Below are positions 1-13,800 of a stretch of 64,000 nt of DNA, in pieces (the stretch's first letter is position 1; each line of letters begins with the position of its first letter). The notes beneath the pieces are model-generated. The model had not been told where the DNA came from. It searched no databases and saw nothing but the letters and a program-made list of their open reading frames with translations. The translations under genes and the position numbers were made by a program. Source of the stretch: Caprimulgus europaeus (lineage: Eukaryota > Chordata > Aves > Caprimulgiformes > Caprimulgidae); NCBI GenBank assembly GCA_907165065.1, contig OU015532.1, positions 38,978,339-39,042,338 on the forward strand. Direction: 5' to 3'.

Positions 1-1985
1 TGTGTGTGCCCCCATCACACATGCACAAAGGACATGCTTAGCTTCACGGGGAATTAATTTTTGCTAGATTTGGGGATTTTTAATTTCTATATTTCCAAAT
101 GAAAGTTACTCTTTGGTGATAAATGATTGTGAAATTTGGTGTGTTAACTGGCATCCTGGTGATTTACCATCACTGACAAGGAATTTGTATCTCTAATAAG
201 TGTTTCAGGTAATCCACCAATGGGGAGTTTGGCTGAAACCAGTCATAGCTAATGGTTTTCCGTGAGCAAAAGTTCACTTTAAGTGACAGCCATGCAAACA
301 CTGAGCGCTTTACAGCTTGCTAGGTATGTTAGAAGTAGGTTTTAAATATTATAATGCTTGACAACGTAAATGACTGGTATGATGGTCTGGAAAGAGATAC
401 AGCAGCAGAAAAACCCTCTTTCAGTAGTATATTTTAAGGCTTTATTAATATACAGCCTTACAACTACATAGGTATAAATAAATTCCAACATTGTGGTGTA
501 AATTACTTTAAAATAAACAAGCAAAAAAAGCAGATTAATTAAACACTGAATGGATTGACCTCACCTCCCCCTCCTAAGTGCTGAAAATTTAATGAACTAA
601 CAAATGCATGTCCATATTTCTAGTAGGGGAGGGGTGATGGGCATGAGAGAAGCCTTCCTCTCTGTATCCTGGAGGTCTGCAACATAGGAATGTCTTCGAG
701 ACTTAAACTTCCCTTTTGAGGAATTATCTGGAGGCTTTTATATTAAATTCTTCATGTGCAAGAAATCAGCTCATCCGTCTGGTTTATGCAGGGGAAAATT
801 AGTGGTACTTGTATAAAATGCTTGAAGTACTTTACTATCTTTGGTAATGGTTATCATAAAATTGTATTGGCCATAAAAGCTTCTTTGCAGGCGTGCACTG
901 CAAGGTGTCTCTGCTGTTTTGACTCGTTGTCTGCTGTTGCTGGTACCAGATGAATGCTGCTTCCAAGTTAGGGTGAAGAGCATCTTTCTGGTGCCTTCAC
1001 ACATAATGCCCTAGTAACCAGCCTCCTTGTTGCTTTGGTCTCCTTCAGGTGATTCTTACTTTAAGAACATGTGTATTAACTCATTCTCTGTGACTGTTTC
1101 TAAGCAGGAAGGGCAAATTTTATATTTTTTGTTACAATAATAATGTTTTCTGGCAACTTAATGAGGTTGGTTATGCAGATTTTCAGAACATAGGCTCATC
1201 AGAAGGTCCTGTAACTCATGAACCTGTAAATTTCCATTCATTTTATTTAAAAACTTTTTTCCAACAAAGTATTAAAAAAAAAAAGAGAAATCCGTAGAGG
1301 CATGTACTGCCAGAAGTGCCCTTTTTACCAGTAAAGCTCGAAAGATTTATCGAAGAAGAAAGGACATTACTCACTTCAGAGCGTCCTTTCTTTCATATGC
1401 TGCTGCTGCCTTATTGGGTGATATCTGTCTCAGTCAGGTTCTCATGCTGATCATTGCAAGCTGTCTTCTCCATCTATTATCAGATTTGGGAATGCAGCCT
1501 GCCACAGTGCACCTGCACATTTTCAACCTGCACTTAATACATATAGGTAAAATACACTTTCTTATGCTTTTTATTTGCTTTCACTATGTTGTTTTCTTTC
1601 TTTCTTTTACTGGTGTGTGATGACCTAATCAGAAATTTTTACTGACAAAGGCCTCTAGCTTTTACCTGAACATGCTGACTTCTAGTTCTCCCAGTTTCAC
1701 TGTACAGCTGGAATAGATGTGCTTCACTAGCTTAACATGAGAAAGGATTAATTTATTAGTTGGATAATCTTTGTGTTTCTGGAGTTCAGCCATATTTGCA
1801 TCTGGTGGAGTTTGTGGAAGGCTGTTTTCTTGGTACAGACACCGAGGAAAATACATCATACATAATCTTCCAGAATATTCTTCTCAGTAATTGTCATATA
1901 CCAGATGGCTTTGAGACCTATTTAGCTATCTGTTGTTGTTAATCTTGCTTGCTTGCTTGGGCCTTCAAAACTTCATTTCCACACC
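1..1985. other. Non-coding AT-rich stretch
   Basis: I see no gene, RNA gene or recognisable repeat here. The open frames are all short (under 80 codons), sit on both strands and have no familiar domain. A short GCTT tetranucleotide run lies near 1947-1960. By position this is 5' intron or upstream intergenic DNA of SIPA1L1 (inference). Confidence 0.6.
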
Positions 1986-2450
1986 TGCTGATAAATATAG
2001 GGTCATAGGAATTACCACATTGGGTCAGACCATCTGTCCTTTAATTAGGAGTAGTAGCAGATGCTTAGGATGATGATGCAAAAAAATCTACAGTAGGCAG
2101 TTATGACGATAGTGTACTCCAGGGTATATCTCTCTGGGATTCTGTTGCCTCATCTTGTGCCAGAAAACTCAGACATTTGTATCTTTTCTTGTTCTTTGTT
2201 TTTAAATATTTGATATTACAATGAAATCTTATCTTTTGTTCTCCCCTTTACTACTGCTAAGCTTTTGGCTTTGCAATCCTGTATCCCTCAGCAGTGCCTT
2301 TCTTAGGTAGAGGTATGAAGAAGTATCCCTTTTTATGGATGGTGAACTTGGCAGCTTTCAGTTTAGTTGAGCTCTTGCTCTTGCATTCTAGGAAGTAGAT
2401 TCTTGCCCTACCTTTCAAGTGCCAATTTCTGTCCTTTGGAAGTGGGGAAT
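1986..2450 (-). repeat. Ancient CR1-type LINE fragment
   Basis: The left part reads like the 3' region of old sauropsid CR1 copies on the minus strand: a block equivalent to 'cat-gaatt-cca-a-tgggtcagacca' near 2003-2034, then 'agcagatgctt' near 2055 and 'cagtaggcagttatg' near 2091. Farther right, near 2315-2400, a weaker match to the following CR1 segment continues. Divergence is high and there is no open frame. Boundaries are approximate. The assignment is from memory of the family consensus, not from an alignment. Confidence 0.6.
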
Positions 2451-3111
2451 CTTATTCTTCCTGATTTTTCCCCTTCATATTGATATTTCCATGCTGCTTG
2501 TTATTCTTGGTTCCTGTCTCTGCAAGGCTTTCAACTAAACTGCATTAAATGGATGATTCAAATTTCCCATCATACTTCAGTTGAGAAAATGTTGTTGATT
2601 CCTGTGAGAGATGTATAATCCATAGGAAATACCTCCAGAATTTCAGCTTTCAGTTGGGGAATATATGCTTTGTTGTAATGGTGAAGGTATCTTTGCCAGG
2701 GGAAGGTTGGCTAAATCTGCAGCAGTGCTGCAACAAAGTGCTGCTCTGAGCAGAATGTGGCACAGGACTACGAGGCTGGGGGAGAGTCCCTGTTTGGGGA
2801 TAGGGAATTGTCTGTGCTGCCCTTGGCAGTCCTACATCCAAAACAAGAATCAGCACTTTTTTTTCTTATTCTAACTAGAGTAGTATTTAAAAGATTGATG
2901 AACTAGGGGGCAAACATTTGCTGATAGTAGCAGCAACATTACTATCTAATCAGCAATTCCCAAACTAGAGGTCATAGCAGCTACAGATGGGCATGGGACC
3001 TAAAAGAAATTAGTTTGCTGGTTTTTGGTATCCTCTGCTGATCAAGAGCAATTGATATAGAAACCAGTTGATTTAGATTAAGATTATAGTTTTAAATATA
3101 TCTGCAAAAGG
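2451..3111. other. Non-coding stretch, nothing recognised
   Basis: No gene or repeat recognised. Two overlapping short frames on opposite strands near 2650-2870 show no domain similarity. Confidence 0.55.
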
Positions 3112-3260
3112 AGAGGTTGTGGAGTCTCCTCTGGAGACATTCAAAACCCACCTGGACACATTCCTGTGTGACCGGTAGATGATCCCTGCTCCGGCAGGGG
3201 GATTGGACTGGATGATCTTTCGAGGTCCCTTCCAATCCCTGACATTCTGTGATTCTGTGA
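3112..3260 (+). repeat. CR1 LINE, 3'-terminal fragment
   Basis: About 150 bp of CR1 3' untranslated region in sense orientation. It shows the hallmark 'tggatgatctttcgaggtcc' followed by 'cttccaa', and ends in two copies of the tail unit ATTCTGTGA at about 3244-3260. It is severely 5'-truncated, as is usual for target-primed reverse transcription. It encodes nothing. Confidence 0.9.
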
Positions 3261-6200
3261 AAATGGGCTTTAGTTCTCTTTATTCTTGCCAGTTTTGCAG
3301 GGGGATGCTTATTCCTTAGTGGAGTATTGCTTGGGTATTGCCAGCTTCCTTAAATTGCTTGCATTTTTCTACATAGATGCTTAGAATAAACTCATTAAAC
3401 CTCAAGGTGAGTGGAAGTTAGTGGTGAAGGAGTCAATAGGATTTGAGTGAATGACTGTGAAGGCAAGTAAAAAAATTAACGGGGGAGACAGATTCTGGTT
3501 AGATTCATTAGTAAAGAGAAATGAAGTGCTGAACCCTCTCCTAACTAGGAAGGGAATGCAGTTCTTTTTCTAACCTGCTTCCATGCAGTCTTTGTTGTGT
3601 TCAGGTTTCCAAGGAGATATGAGAGATTTTTGTGAAACTGAGAAATTGAGAAATCCTGGGAAGAGGAATTTTAAAATGCACATTAAACCACAAAATACAG
3701 GGGCAGGGAGGACCTGTAGTATGCACTATTTCAAGGGTAGAACTTAAATGCCGTGTGACTGAAATGGTCTTTCTCAACAGTGGTAATGATTAGTGTTTAA
3801 CTGGGAGCTATTTTAGGATTATAAACAACATTCCTTTCATTCTTTAACTGGGGAGAGTGAGTGCCTGGTAATAGATAATACTTATTCCAAAGTCTGCAAG
3901 AATTCTTTACTTAGGCTTAAAAACCTAAAATGTTACTAAGAAATCGAGTTTGTTTAAAAATGCTGGACAACTAATTCTTGAGCTAGCTGTTTGGGTTGAG
4001 AGTGTTTAATAGATCTTACAGAATGTTCTGTATCTGGGAAGTTAAGAGCTGTGTAAGACTATATGAAGTGCTTAAGTCAACTTAATGAGGAAACTGGGAA
4101 TTCTCAGTTGACAACAGCATGTGTGTTTGCATGCTGTTATATTTTGCATGCAGAAAGTACTCAGATGCAGGCTTATGCTTAGGAGTTCTGGGTAGTTGCA
4201 GGGAGCCCTGTGAAGCTGCTGGAAGAGTGGGCTGATTTTGCTAATTGTAAATACATGTTTTGTAAAAGACCTCATGCCTTAATAATCAAGAGATGGACTT
4301 CTGTATTGGGGATGGTTTTTATGGTACAGAATATTTTAGTGCAGCAAGCTAGATAAATGAGTCTACAGCAGACTTAGCAAAATGAGAGACTGAGTAGCAT
4401 CTGTGCCTATATAGTGCAAATTATGTACGTGCTGCTGTGTGGCCTGTTTGGACTCAGGATTTATTCTGTTCATATATTGCTGTAGATTTGTTATGGTTCT
4501 CCTGGCTGTATTGCTATTTCATGTGTTTATTTTAATTCTCTTGTGGTTTCACTTTTGCAGCTATGCTGTCACTAAATGGGCTGATCAATGTCTTTATCAC
4601 TCTGGTTATGATGCTATCCAGGCAACTCTTGTATGGCTGGCGGGTTGAGTGGACAGGTAGGGCATGTAGCAGGAAATCCATTGGGAGATTCACTATGAAC
4701 CCCTATGAAAATTCAAGGAGAAAGGTAAGGGAAACTAAAAATGCTGCTACGTGGATTAGAATTTGTCCTGGAAGCCTGGGGAGGCTACAGTAGGGACTCT
4801 AGGTAGTATTGATGGGGAAAAAGGAAAAGGTTTAACGGACATGGGGAAAGCTGTTGGCTCCAATTTAAGTATAATGAATGTAGTAAATTAATCAACAATG
4901 AACTATATGTCTATTGGAAATTAGTCTTCCCCAGTAATACTTGTTTATGAGGGCCAGCAACCCATGGCATTGCTGGATTCATAGTTCTGCTTCTTGTTTA
5001 TTCTGTAGGTTAATGAAGGTTTTCTTTTCAGGCAGGCAATAATGTGACTTCCAAAGACAGACAGAATACATTATTTATTAAAAAAAAAATGAATTAGAAT
5101 ATCACTATGTAAGAAAGAACAAAATGCAAAGCACTGTCTTAAATTTTCTGGGAGAAGAGTCCTACCTTTTTATCTGTTTAAAATTTCTATTCTGTAAATG
5201 CTTTTAGCTGGCATATCTCTTTATGGTGGTTTCATGCTTATTTTTACTTTTAAGATAGGTGTCATTTTACTGAATATTCTAGGTAGAAATACTCACCTAC
5301 ATTTACTTTGTAATGTGTCACACTTTAATTTCATCCTGTCACCCATTAGGATATTTGAACATTGATGTAGACAATAAGCAAGTTGAAAACTTTGTTTGCA
5401 TTAATAAAAATATTTGTAATATCATATTTTAAAATACTGTTGTTCTTGGGAAATCATAGAACACAATGAATTGCAGAAGTTTTGAAGAGATTGAAATGGT
5501 TAGAGGATACTTTACTGATGCAGAAAAAAGGGTATCTTTACCAACTATCTGCAGTTTTCCTCTAAATGTAGTAATTTCTTAAAGTAGGAAGCTTCTGAAC
5601 TGCAAAAAATGGTGATGTGAGTTTTGTCCTTGCTTGAATAATATATGCTTGAGACAAAGATAATGGGAAAAGCTTAGTAACTTCAAAAAAGGATTGAAAA
5701 TGCAAAAGCTTTGGTAAATGATAACAAATAAATATTACTGAAGGTTACATTACCTAGTGTATGGACAGTTATTAAGTTGTCTCTCATTATTTTGGCTTTA
5801 TATGTGTAGAGATGGTGAAAGTGTGTGTGGGGAAATTATATAGGGGCCAACTGGTGAAAAGAATTTTTTTTTCCTGTTGATTTTGGCACCTGAGTTAACC
5901 AGTGCAGCATGAGCTTCAGTCAGCACTTAGGTTGTGCAGACATGCGTTCCCAACTTCACTGAAGACAGCAAAGTCAAGATTTTTTTTTAAGTAAATGAGG
6001 TTCCAGTGAAACCTCAAAGCTGAGAGGAATTTCAAAATGAAAATAAAATTATCATCTATCAGAAGAGATTCATTGGCTGCTATTCAGTACAGAAAACTGC
6101 AAAATGCTTGTGGCCAGCTAAATGAATATGAATGTGTTACTTTTCTTTTTCCTTGCATGCATTTTAATTTAGGCATTATGGCAGTTGGTTAATGCCCATT

Positions 6201-7285
6201 TTGTATTTAAATATTTTCTGAAACAAAATGTGTGCTTTTTCTGAAAATCAGTTTTATGTTAAAGGAGTGATAAACACAATTTTTTACGTAGGTAAGTTCT
6301 TGTCTCTTCAGTTATCTCCCATACACATCAAGTTTCATTAAAGGTAAGGTCTGCTGTGGTGAACATTTAGCTTGTTAAAGCATATGGAGATAACCTTTCC
6401 TAAATGTAGTTTCTTCAATAATTTTATCCTTGAGGACCAGAGCATACGGTATCTCAAATTATGCATATCTTGTCCAAGGAAAGGTCTTGTTTGCAGTATC
6501 TATTTTGATATAGTCAGAAGAACTACTGTCTGCATTATAGTTAGAAATTAAAATAGTGACTATAATTCTGCTAAATGCTTTTTTTGCTCTAGAAATCAGT
6601 GTGATGAATGAGACAGAGATTTTGCAGCAAAAAGTGTCCATCTGAAGAATTAATTGAGCTTTTGTATAGTAATAAACTATGTATATGAAAGAAAAAAAAA
6701 TGTCTAAATAACAATGCATTAGCTTTTTCAGATTCATCTTTTGACTGTGATGCTTTAGCAGTTTTACTTGATCATTTATTTTAGAGCAAACTAAAGGTGG
6801 ATTGCAGTATTAATTGCTAAGCTACAGCAAAATGCTCTGGTGCCTGTGCAGGCTCTGTGTCAGGCAAACCTTTTGACATGCCTTTTTTTTTTTTCTCCAA
6901 TGTGAGAAATCTCTGCTCTTGCCTCCATGCAAGTGTCATATAGGTGAATGAATGTTGGTGCTCTGAATAATGAGTGCTACTTGTGTAGTAAAGTATCAGC
7001 TGCCCCAAAATGCTGGTCCCCATGTGTGCATGGGTGCACACACACACCTGCCTGCCAGCGGCAGAGATGCATGCCAGGAGGTTCAGGGAATGCAACAGAA
7101 GTCTCAAGTAAATGTTTAATCCCTGAATTTAGGAAGGTGGTTATGCACTCACCCTGTAAAACAAGGCAGAAAGGAGGTCTGTCTATAAGAGGTATTTTTA
7201 ATGTCCACAGTAGCTGTAACAGTGTAGGCTTAGTGCTTTTCCCATCTGTCTTTTGCAGAAGACACTGTGTACCTTTGCACAAGCT
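3261..7285. other. Non-coding stretch
   Basis: No gene supported. The DNA is AT-rich with scattered homopolymer runs, for example A runs near 5080 and T runs near 6887. The short frames at 4439-4793 and 6459-7292 are not conserved-looking and have no domain. The right-hand one partly overlaps the flanking CR1. Confidence 0.55.
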
Positions 7286-7800
7286 ATCATAGAATACCAT
7301 GTTGGAAGGGACCTCAAAGATCACCTGGTCCAACCTTTCTTGGCAAAAGCATGGTCTGGACAAGATGTTCCAGCACTCTGTCCAGCTGAATCTTAAAAGT
7401 GTCTGATGTTGGGGAGTCCACCACTTCCCTAGGGAGATTATTTGTTCTTCCCTAGGGAGACTGATTGTTCTCCTTGTGAAAAATTTTCCTGTTGTGTCCA
7501 ATCAGAATCTTCCCAGGAGTAACTTGTACCCATGACTGCTTGTCTGTTCCATGTGACTCCTTGTAAAAAGGGAGTCTCCATCTTCTTTGTAGCTACCCTT
7601 TAAGACTGGATGCCAGTTATGAGGTCTCCCCTAAGCCTTCTCAAGGCTGAACAAACCCAGGTCTCTTAGGCTTTCCTCATATGGCAGGCTTCAGTCCTTT
7701 GGTCATCTTCGTAGCCCTTCTTTGCACCCTCTTCAGCCTGTCCACATCTTTTTTGTAGAGCAGGGACCAAAACTGAGCACAGTGTTCCAGATGTGGCCTG
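7286..7800 (-). repeat. CR1 LINE fragment, 3' end
   Basis: Minus-strand CR1, read from its 3' tail ('atcatagaata', 'ttggaagggacctcaaagat') through the 3' untranslated region to 'gagcacagtgttccagatgtgg' near 7775-7797, where similarity stops. It is 5'-truncated before the reverse transcriptase. An internal direct duplication of about 23 bp (7427-7449 and 7450-7472) is not part of the usual sequence. Confidence 0.88.
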
Positions 7801-10800
7801 AATCCTTGTTTTCAGCTGAGAGAAGAGGGAAGGCAGTATGGTTTCAAGCTAATTGTATTTTATATTTTATACAGGGACTTTTGTTTCACGCCATACTTCC
7901 AGGAGCATTTCAGAGCTGCATTGTGGTTGTCGCTCTTGTGTTCGTCACTTGTCACCTCTGGCTCTGTCTTCTTTCCTGAAATGGTGCCAGTGGCTAGTTC
8001 AGTTGGATAAGAAATGAGCTCAAATTTGTTTTCATAAAGCCATTAATTAGCAGCAAACTTCAAATCTGGATCAGTTCTTCAATCCAGCTGCCCATATGCA
8101 TAGCTGGCAGTAGAGGAGAGGGGACATACTATTTGGCTGCTGCTTTTGGTGGTAGCGCTGGCCTGTGCTGGTTTGAAGGGCTTGTGGGGTGGCAACATAC
8201 AGGTGCCATATTGCCTCCCTGGTAGTGACTTGATGAAATGTAGTCTTGTCATATCCTGGGAATTTGGAAGAGGGATGGCCACGGATCGCTCTGTCCTGCA
8301 GTGCTGTTACGTGGCAGCTGGTGAGCAGGTACAGCATGTACTCTTGGTATGTTGGTTGTGGTGAAAGGAGTTTTGCTGGACCAAGCAGGATTGCTAGCAT
8401 TGCGTCCAGCCAAGACACTGGAAAACTTAAAGGAACTCTGAGTTTGTCAATGTTTGGTCAACATTCAGAGCCTTTATAGATGTAACTTTAAAAAATTAAA
8501 AAAATTGAGAATTTGAAGAAAAACATACTTTTTTTGCTTCATCTCCATTTACTAGAACTTGAGGATTATGGTTGTACAAGTGGTCTTGCTCTCTGCATGC
8601 TCTTACTGTCTTTCTGTCAGGGAAATCCTCAGTTTTCCTTCTTAGCTGTTGTTTACTTACTGCAGCAATGTTCTTCTCTTTACCTGGGACTAGTGTTTTG
8701 TTCTAAACTCTCATCAGTTGTAGAAACATGATAGAATAATGCTCTTTATAATAAAAAAAATGCTATATAGAGTGATGTGTAGTTAGTATCCTCTTCCTTT
8801 CTCCCACTCCTTTTCCTTTAATGCTGTCCTTACCATGTCAATGTTGATGGTGCTTAGTCCAGACAAAAAAGTAATTGTTTACAAAAATTGCTCACTACTT
8901 ATTTACACTTTTTTATTTGAAGGAGCAAGAACTATGAGAAAGAGACAAAGGCAGACTAAGAACAAAATATCAATAATTTTTGACTGTCCTGATGTGTTTT
9001 TTCACGTTTTTAGGAGCAAAGATATAACCCTAGTCTATTTGATAGCTCTGAGTCGTGTACATCTCTGGCCCTGATAGAGAAGGCACTGAAGAAATTGTTT
9101 TCCCTCTTGAAGAACTCAGTTTTGAAAGGACTGGGAATTTGGCTGTTTGATATGTTATAGTGCATAAGGTTGTCACTGGAAAAAGGAAGTATTTAGTTGG
9201 GACACTTCATCAACTTTCCTGTTTCCAGTGAGATCACCTTTAAGGTGGACTTTACTGGCTTTAAGAAGAAAATGCCAATGGATTTTGAGGAAAAAGGAGG
9301 GGAGCATACCTGTTGTGACAAAAACATGTCATATGAAGTGGTATGATACAATAATACAGGAAAGATTGGAAATGAAATGGTGTGAGTCAGTGCATGTAAA
9401 AAAATGCTGGTGAAGTAACATTGCTTTGGCCCTAACTGTTGTGGCACAGCGTGTACATCTGCCTTTTTTCCTTGTCCTTCTCCTTGAAGCTTTCCATTAC
9501 TGTGCAGTGAAGAAGGCGCCTTTATGGTGCTCTATGAATGGGGTTACCTGCACTGTTTGTATTATTATTCTGTTTGTAAAATGAGTAACTTGTGGATGTC
9601 TTTGGAGCCAATTAAATGTTGTCTTCCCAGGAACTGATTCCACATAACTAGAAACAGCAGAAGCATGATACTGTGCTGTGTCCCAGCGAGGATGAAACAT
9701 TTCCACAGGCGCTGCTTCTGCCTTGGATAACACGTCATATCCATTTTATCAGCTGCATTTACATGTGAGAGCTCTAAGCAGAAACCTCAGGGCACAGTAG
9801 TGCTTAATGTATAATAAATACTATTTGCTTTTTGTAATGGCTAAATGAGATGTGTATTTTAAGTTTTTAGCAAGAATCTTTGTAAATATTTTTACACAAC
9901 TTTAATGTGTTTAAGATGTCTAGTTAATAAAATGTATTTTCTTACTAATACTGTCACCCACAGATTTAAAGGAAAAAAAGAGGTGGAAGCTGTTTAATAA
10001 TGATAAGGAAATGAGTATTCTAGCAATACAGACCTCTGGCAGATTAGGGAGGTGAAAGTAAGTTAATCAGTGATGCCAAATCCAGAAGGTGACTACATGC
10101 AGACCAGGACTGAGGCATATTGATGGAGCTCAGAGAGCCTGGTAGTATTTGTGCACAGCAGTCTGCTTCCTGTGAAGTTAATCAGGTGTTTATGATTTTT
10201 TACAGCTGTTTAACTTGCAAAAGGCTAATTTTAGCTGCTTTATGATGTACAAGAGGCATGCCAGATATAACTGTCATTCTTTTTTCTCATCTTTACAACA
10301 AAATTAGGGAAGTATGACTGAGTCTTACCTAATTCCTCAAAACAAATATTTTGACAAAATGTTACTGAATGAAAAGCAACATTTTCCCCCCCTACAACTT
10401 CTCCATTGACTATTTAGCATTCACCTTAGTCCTGTTTGTCATCAGTCCTCCACTGAGTATGATGTCTTTCAACTGCTAATATGAACAGTGGTGAAAAACA
10501 TCTCCCTTGTTCTACATCTATTCCTTTCTTTACCTCTAGAGAAGCATTAAGATCTATCTCTATATTTAATGAAGTTTAAAAAAAATGAATGAGACTGTTA
10601 TTTCTCTGTAGGGAGATGGCATTTGCAATTTCTGCTTTTAGCTCAGTGTCACACTGCTGTAATAATTACTCACTGCTAGCCCCATAGGTCACTCTAGTCA
10701 AAGTGTGTTTGGAGAACTTTTTAGTGCGTCTTAAAGAAGCTGCCTGAGAGCATGTTTCAGGTTTGTTTTGTTTTTCTCAAAGATACCACACACTTCATCC

Positions 10801-13800
10801 ACTAGAGTTTTCAGTGTTTGATACTGTAGGTTCTAGCAAACAAACTGCATGACTTCTGTAAGGTGAATAATCTCTATAATGGATGGCAGTGTTATGTCAT
10901 GGTGTTAAGGAAATCGATTCCACCAGATGCTCAGCTGTCTCCTAGCTTCCAGCTGCTGCTTCACACACAAATTGCTTGGAAAGTATTTGTGGTAATAGGG
11001 AAGGTGGACTTTGCTGTATTTTAGACATCGTAGACTAAAAAAAACCTGCTTTGATATTTCTTGCTGGGCTGTATCGCTTTAGAGTTGCTTGATCTGAATC
11101 AATTTTTAAATTAGATGGTAACATTAGAAGAAGAAAAATAGTAACAATCAAAAGTCCATTTTTTTTAACTACTACAGAATTCTGACACATCTTCTCATGA
11201 ATCCTTTTTCTAACATGGTTCCTCTGTATTCTAAAAACACTGCAAAAGCAGTTAGTGTCTTCAGGGTTGTGTATGTGCACAGTTTCCTTGTGGGGCTTAG
11301 AGTGTTCAAAAATTTTCTACAAAATGAAATATCTCCTTTTTTTTGGTATTTCTTTTTATTATTTATTTTGATTATTTGTTTGTTTATTTCCATGTATTTT
11401 AAACACTATTCTGATTCTCTGTTACTGTCATTCTTGTTGGCGGTCATGGGGTGTGGTGGAGTAAATAGTTTAATCCCTGAAGATATGTGGCTTAGTAATA
11501 AATTCAATGATGGCTTTAATGATAATACTGTGTAGGCAGTCTTTTTGCAAGAAAATTCAGTTCAGCAGTACCAGTGTTCTAGCTCAGTCTTTTCCAGCAG
11601 TAAAATTCACAGCACAGTGGAATAATGAAAAGTGGCAGTTGCTTGTTCCAGTGTAAATGGCATGATAAAAAATTATGATCCATGCTAGAACTTTTAACTG
11701 ATCTTTCTATATGTAAATATTAATATCCTGACATACTACCAAAATGAAGATGAATATGAATTAAATTACTAAAGTTTTTAGTCAAATGCATGGATTTATT
11801 TCTCCCTGAATCAACACTTCTGTAGAAGGCTGAGTTTAAGATGCTTACCAGACTTTTGTGATTCTCCTTTAATTTAAATATCTAAGTAGCTTTGTAAATA
11901 TATTAATATATGTATTTTATATACCTTTATTAGAGAGCTTCTTAAATTGGCTTTGTGCATATGATTTTATATTTGGTAAAATCTGACTCTTTTTTCACCT
12001 TTGGCAATATATTATTCAATACTTTTGTGGCAATTTTGACAATACTGTACTGAAATTGTTGTAGAACTGTTGCTGCACAGTGATGTTTGAGTCCTTCCTG
12101 GCCAAATTTTTTTTTAGGTGTCTAGTGAGATATGTAGGATATTTACCTGCATGTAGATAGCTGATCTATCTTAAAATATATATATAGCATCTAAATGGAT
12201 ATATCTACATTGTGCAAATGTATCTGTATCTGTGCAGAAATATAGTTGGGCACATTATATTATTCATAGGTATAATATAAATATCTTAATTTTTTTCTGA
12301 AGCTTCTGGAACTGACATCGGTTATTAGGTTTGTTTTTCACCTGCCCAGTCTTTTCCTAGGACTTTCAATAAATATCAGTATCTAGTGTGTGGGAGTAAA
12401 GGAAATGACAAGAATAATGTATAGAGAAGAATTTTAACTACTATTACTGTGCCATGTTCCTTTAATAAACCAAAATTTACAAGTACATCTGCTCAGATTG
12501 GAAGCTGCAGTCAACTAAAATTAGATTCTGTAGTAAAAGTTCTTTACAATCTTCATGATAGTTGGAATTAATATCCCAGCTTTTAATGCTGCAGATGTAT
12601 TTTTCAGAATACCTTTCATGATGAGTTATCCTTAAAATGGTTTATCCTTGTTTAAAATATTGATATGATTAACAGTTCACAGGGCTAGATGGGCATGCCA
12701 AGATTTCACACTCTTGGACTTTCAAACTAAGATTCCTCCAGTTCAAAAAGTAGGGCTTATGAGAAGTTTTGGTTACTTCAAAGAGTTAACTTCTTTGATT
12801 AAATGGATTTTATGATTTTGAGATTCACAGGCTGAAAATAACTATAACACATCTATCTAATTTTCTCTTCTGCTGTACTAATCACTTCTGGAGCTTCACA
12901 ATTAAACTGAACGTGTCGCATATTCAGGTTCCCGTTACTGCTCTTTTTCTGGTGCATGTGGATTCTCCTCAGGGTAGCTCATATTGCATGGAAAGCCTCG
13001 GAAAGCAGCTGCAGACAGGGCCAAGTATTTCACATTGGCATGAGAATAACGCTGTATCTGCTAAACGAATAGCCACCAGCTCACTTATCATTTCTGCTGT
13101 CTGATAGCTGTGCCAGCTGGAACAGAGTGTCCATAGTTCAGTCTGCTGCTTTGGATGTGCTTCTGCCTTGCTCTCTGTGTTACTGTGTCAGTCTTGTGTG
13201 TCCTTTACTATGGCTTTCTGCATTTCTCTTTGAAACACTCTGCTTGTCTCTGCTTTTTGTGCTTCATCTCTGGCTGCTGCTCAGTACTTCTGCAGGGTGT
13301 AGTGTTACTCAGTACTCACTGTTTGAATGGGTTCAGCTGCCCACTTGGAGCATCGGCTATCTGAGCTGATTTGTGATGCCTTTTCTGAAAGGGATTGTAT
13401 TGTGCTATGCTTGTATTTCTGCATGCTTTGAAAATGGGTGAAGTAGTGAATGATGTACTCTGTATATTACAAGTGTGGGTTATGTGGCTTTTGTTTTGTG
13501 CTCTGATTTTTTTTTTTTAAGTTAATTCTTCTATCAGTGTAAGCCGTCAGTAATTTGTGCTGTTGGGTTTAAAAGCTATTTCTATTCCTGCTTTTCTGTG
13601 CTATACTTGATGATTGTTCTAAAAATATGGATTGTCTCTTTTGAACATTAAAAATCCTGTAGTTTTCTCTATATTTGTTTGTTGCCAGAGAGGATGCTAT
13701 TGACTTTTGGAATCCTTGCTCATCGCAGTAATTTGATTTTCAAACTGAGTTTTGTACTCTGTGTCTGCAAATTCCCTTTTGCGGTCCCTTCTGGAACCTG

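Noticed and set aside
6977..7501. A 174-codon minus-strand frame
   Set aside because: Its N-terminal part is CR1 3' UTR and the rest is unique non-coding DNA. No protein similarity recognised.
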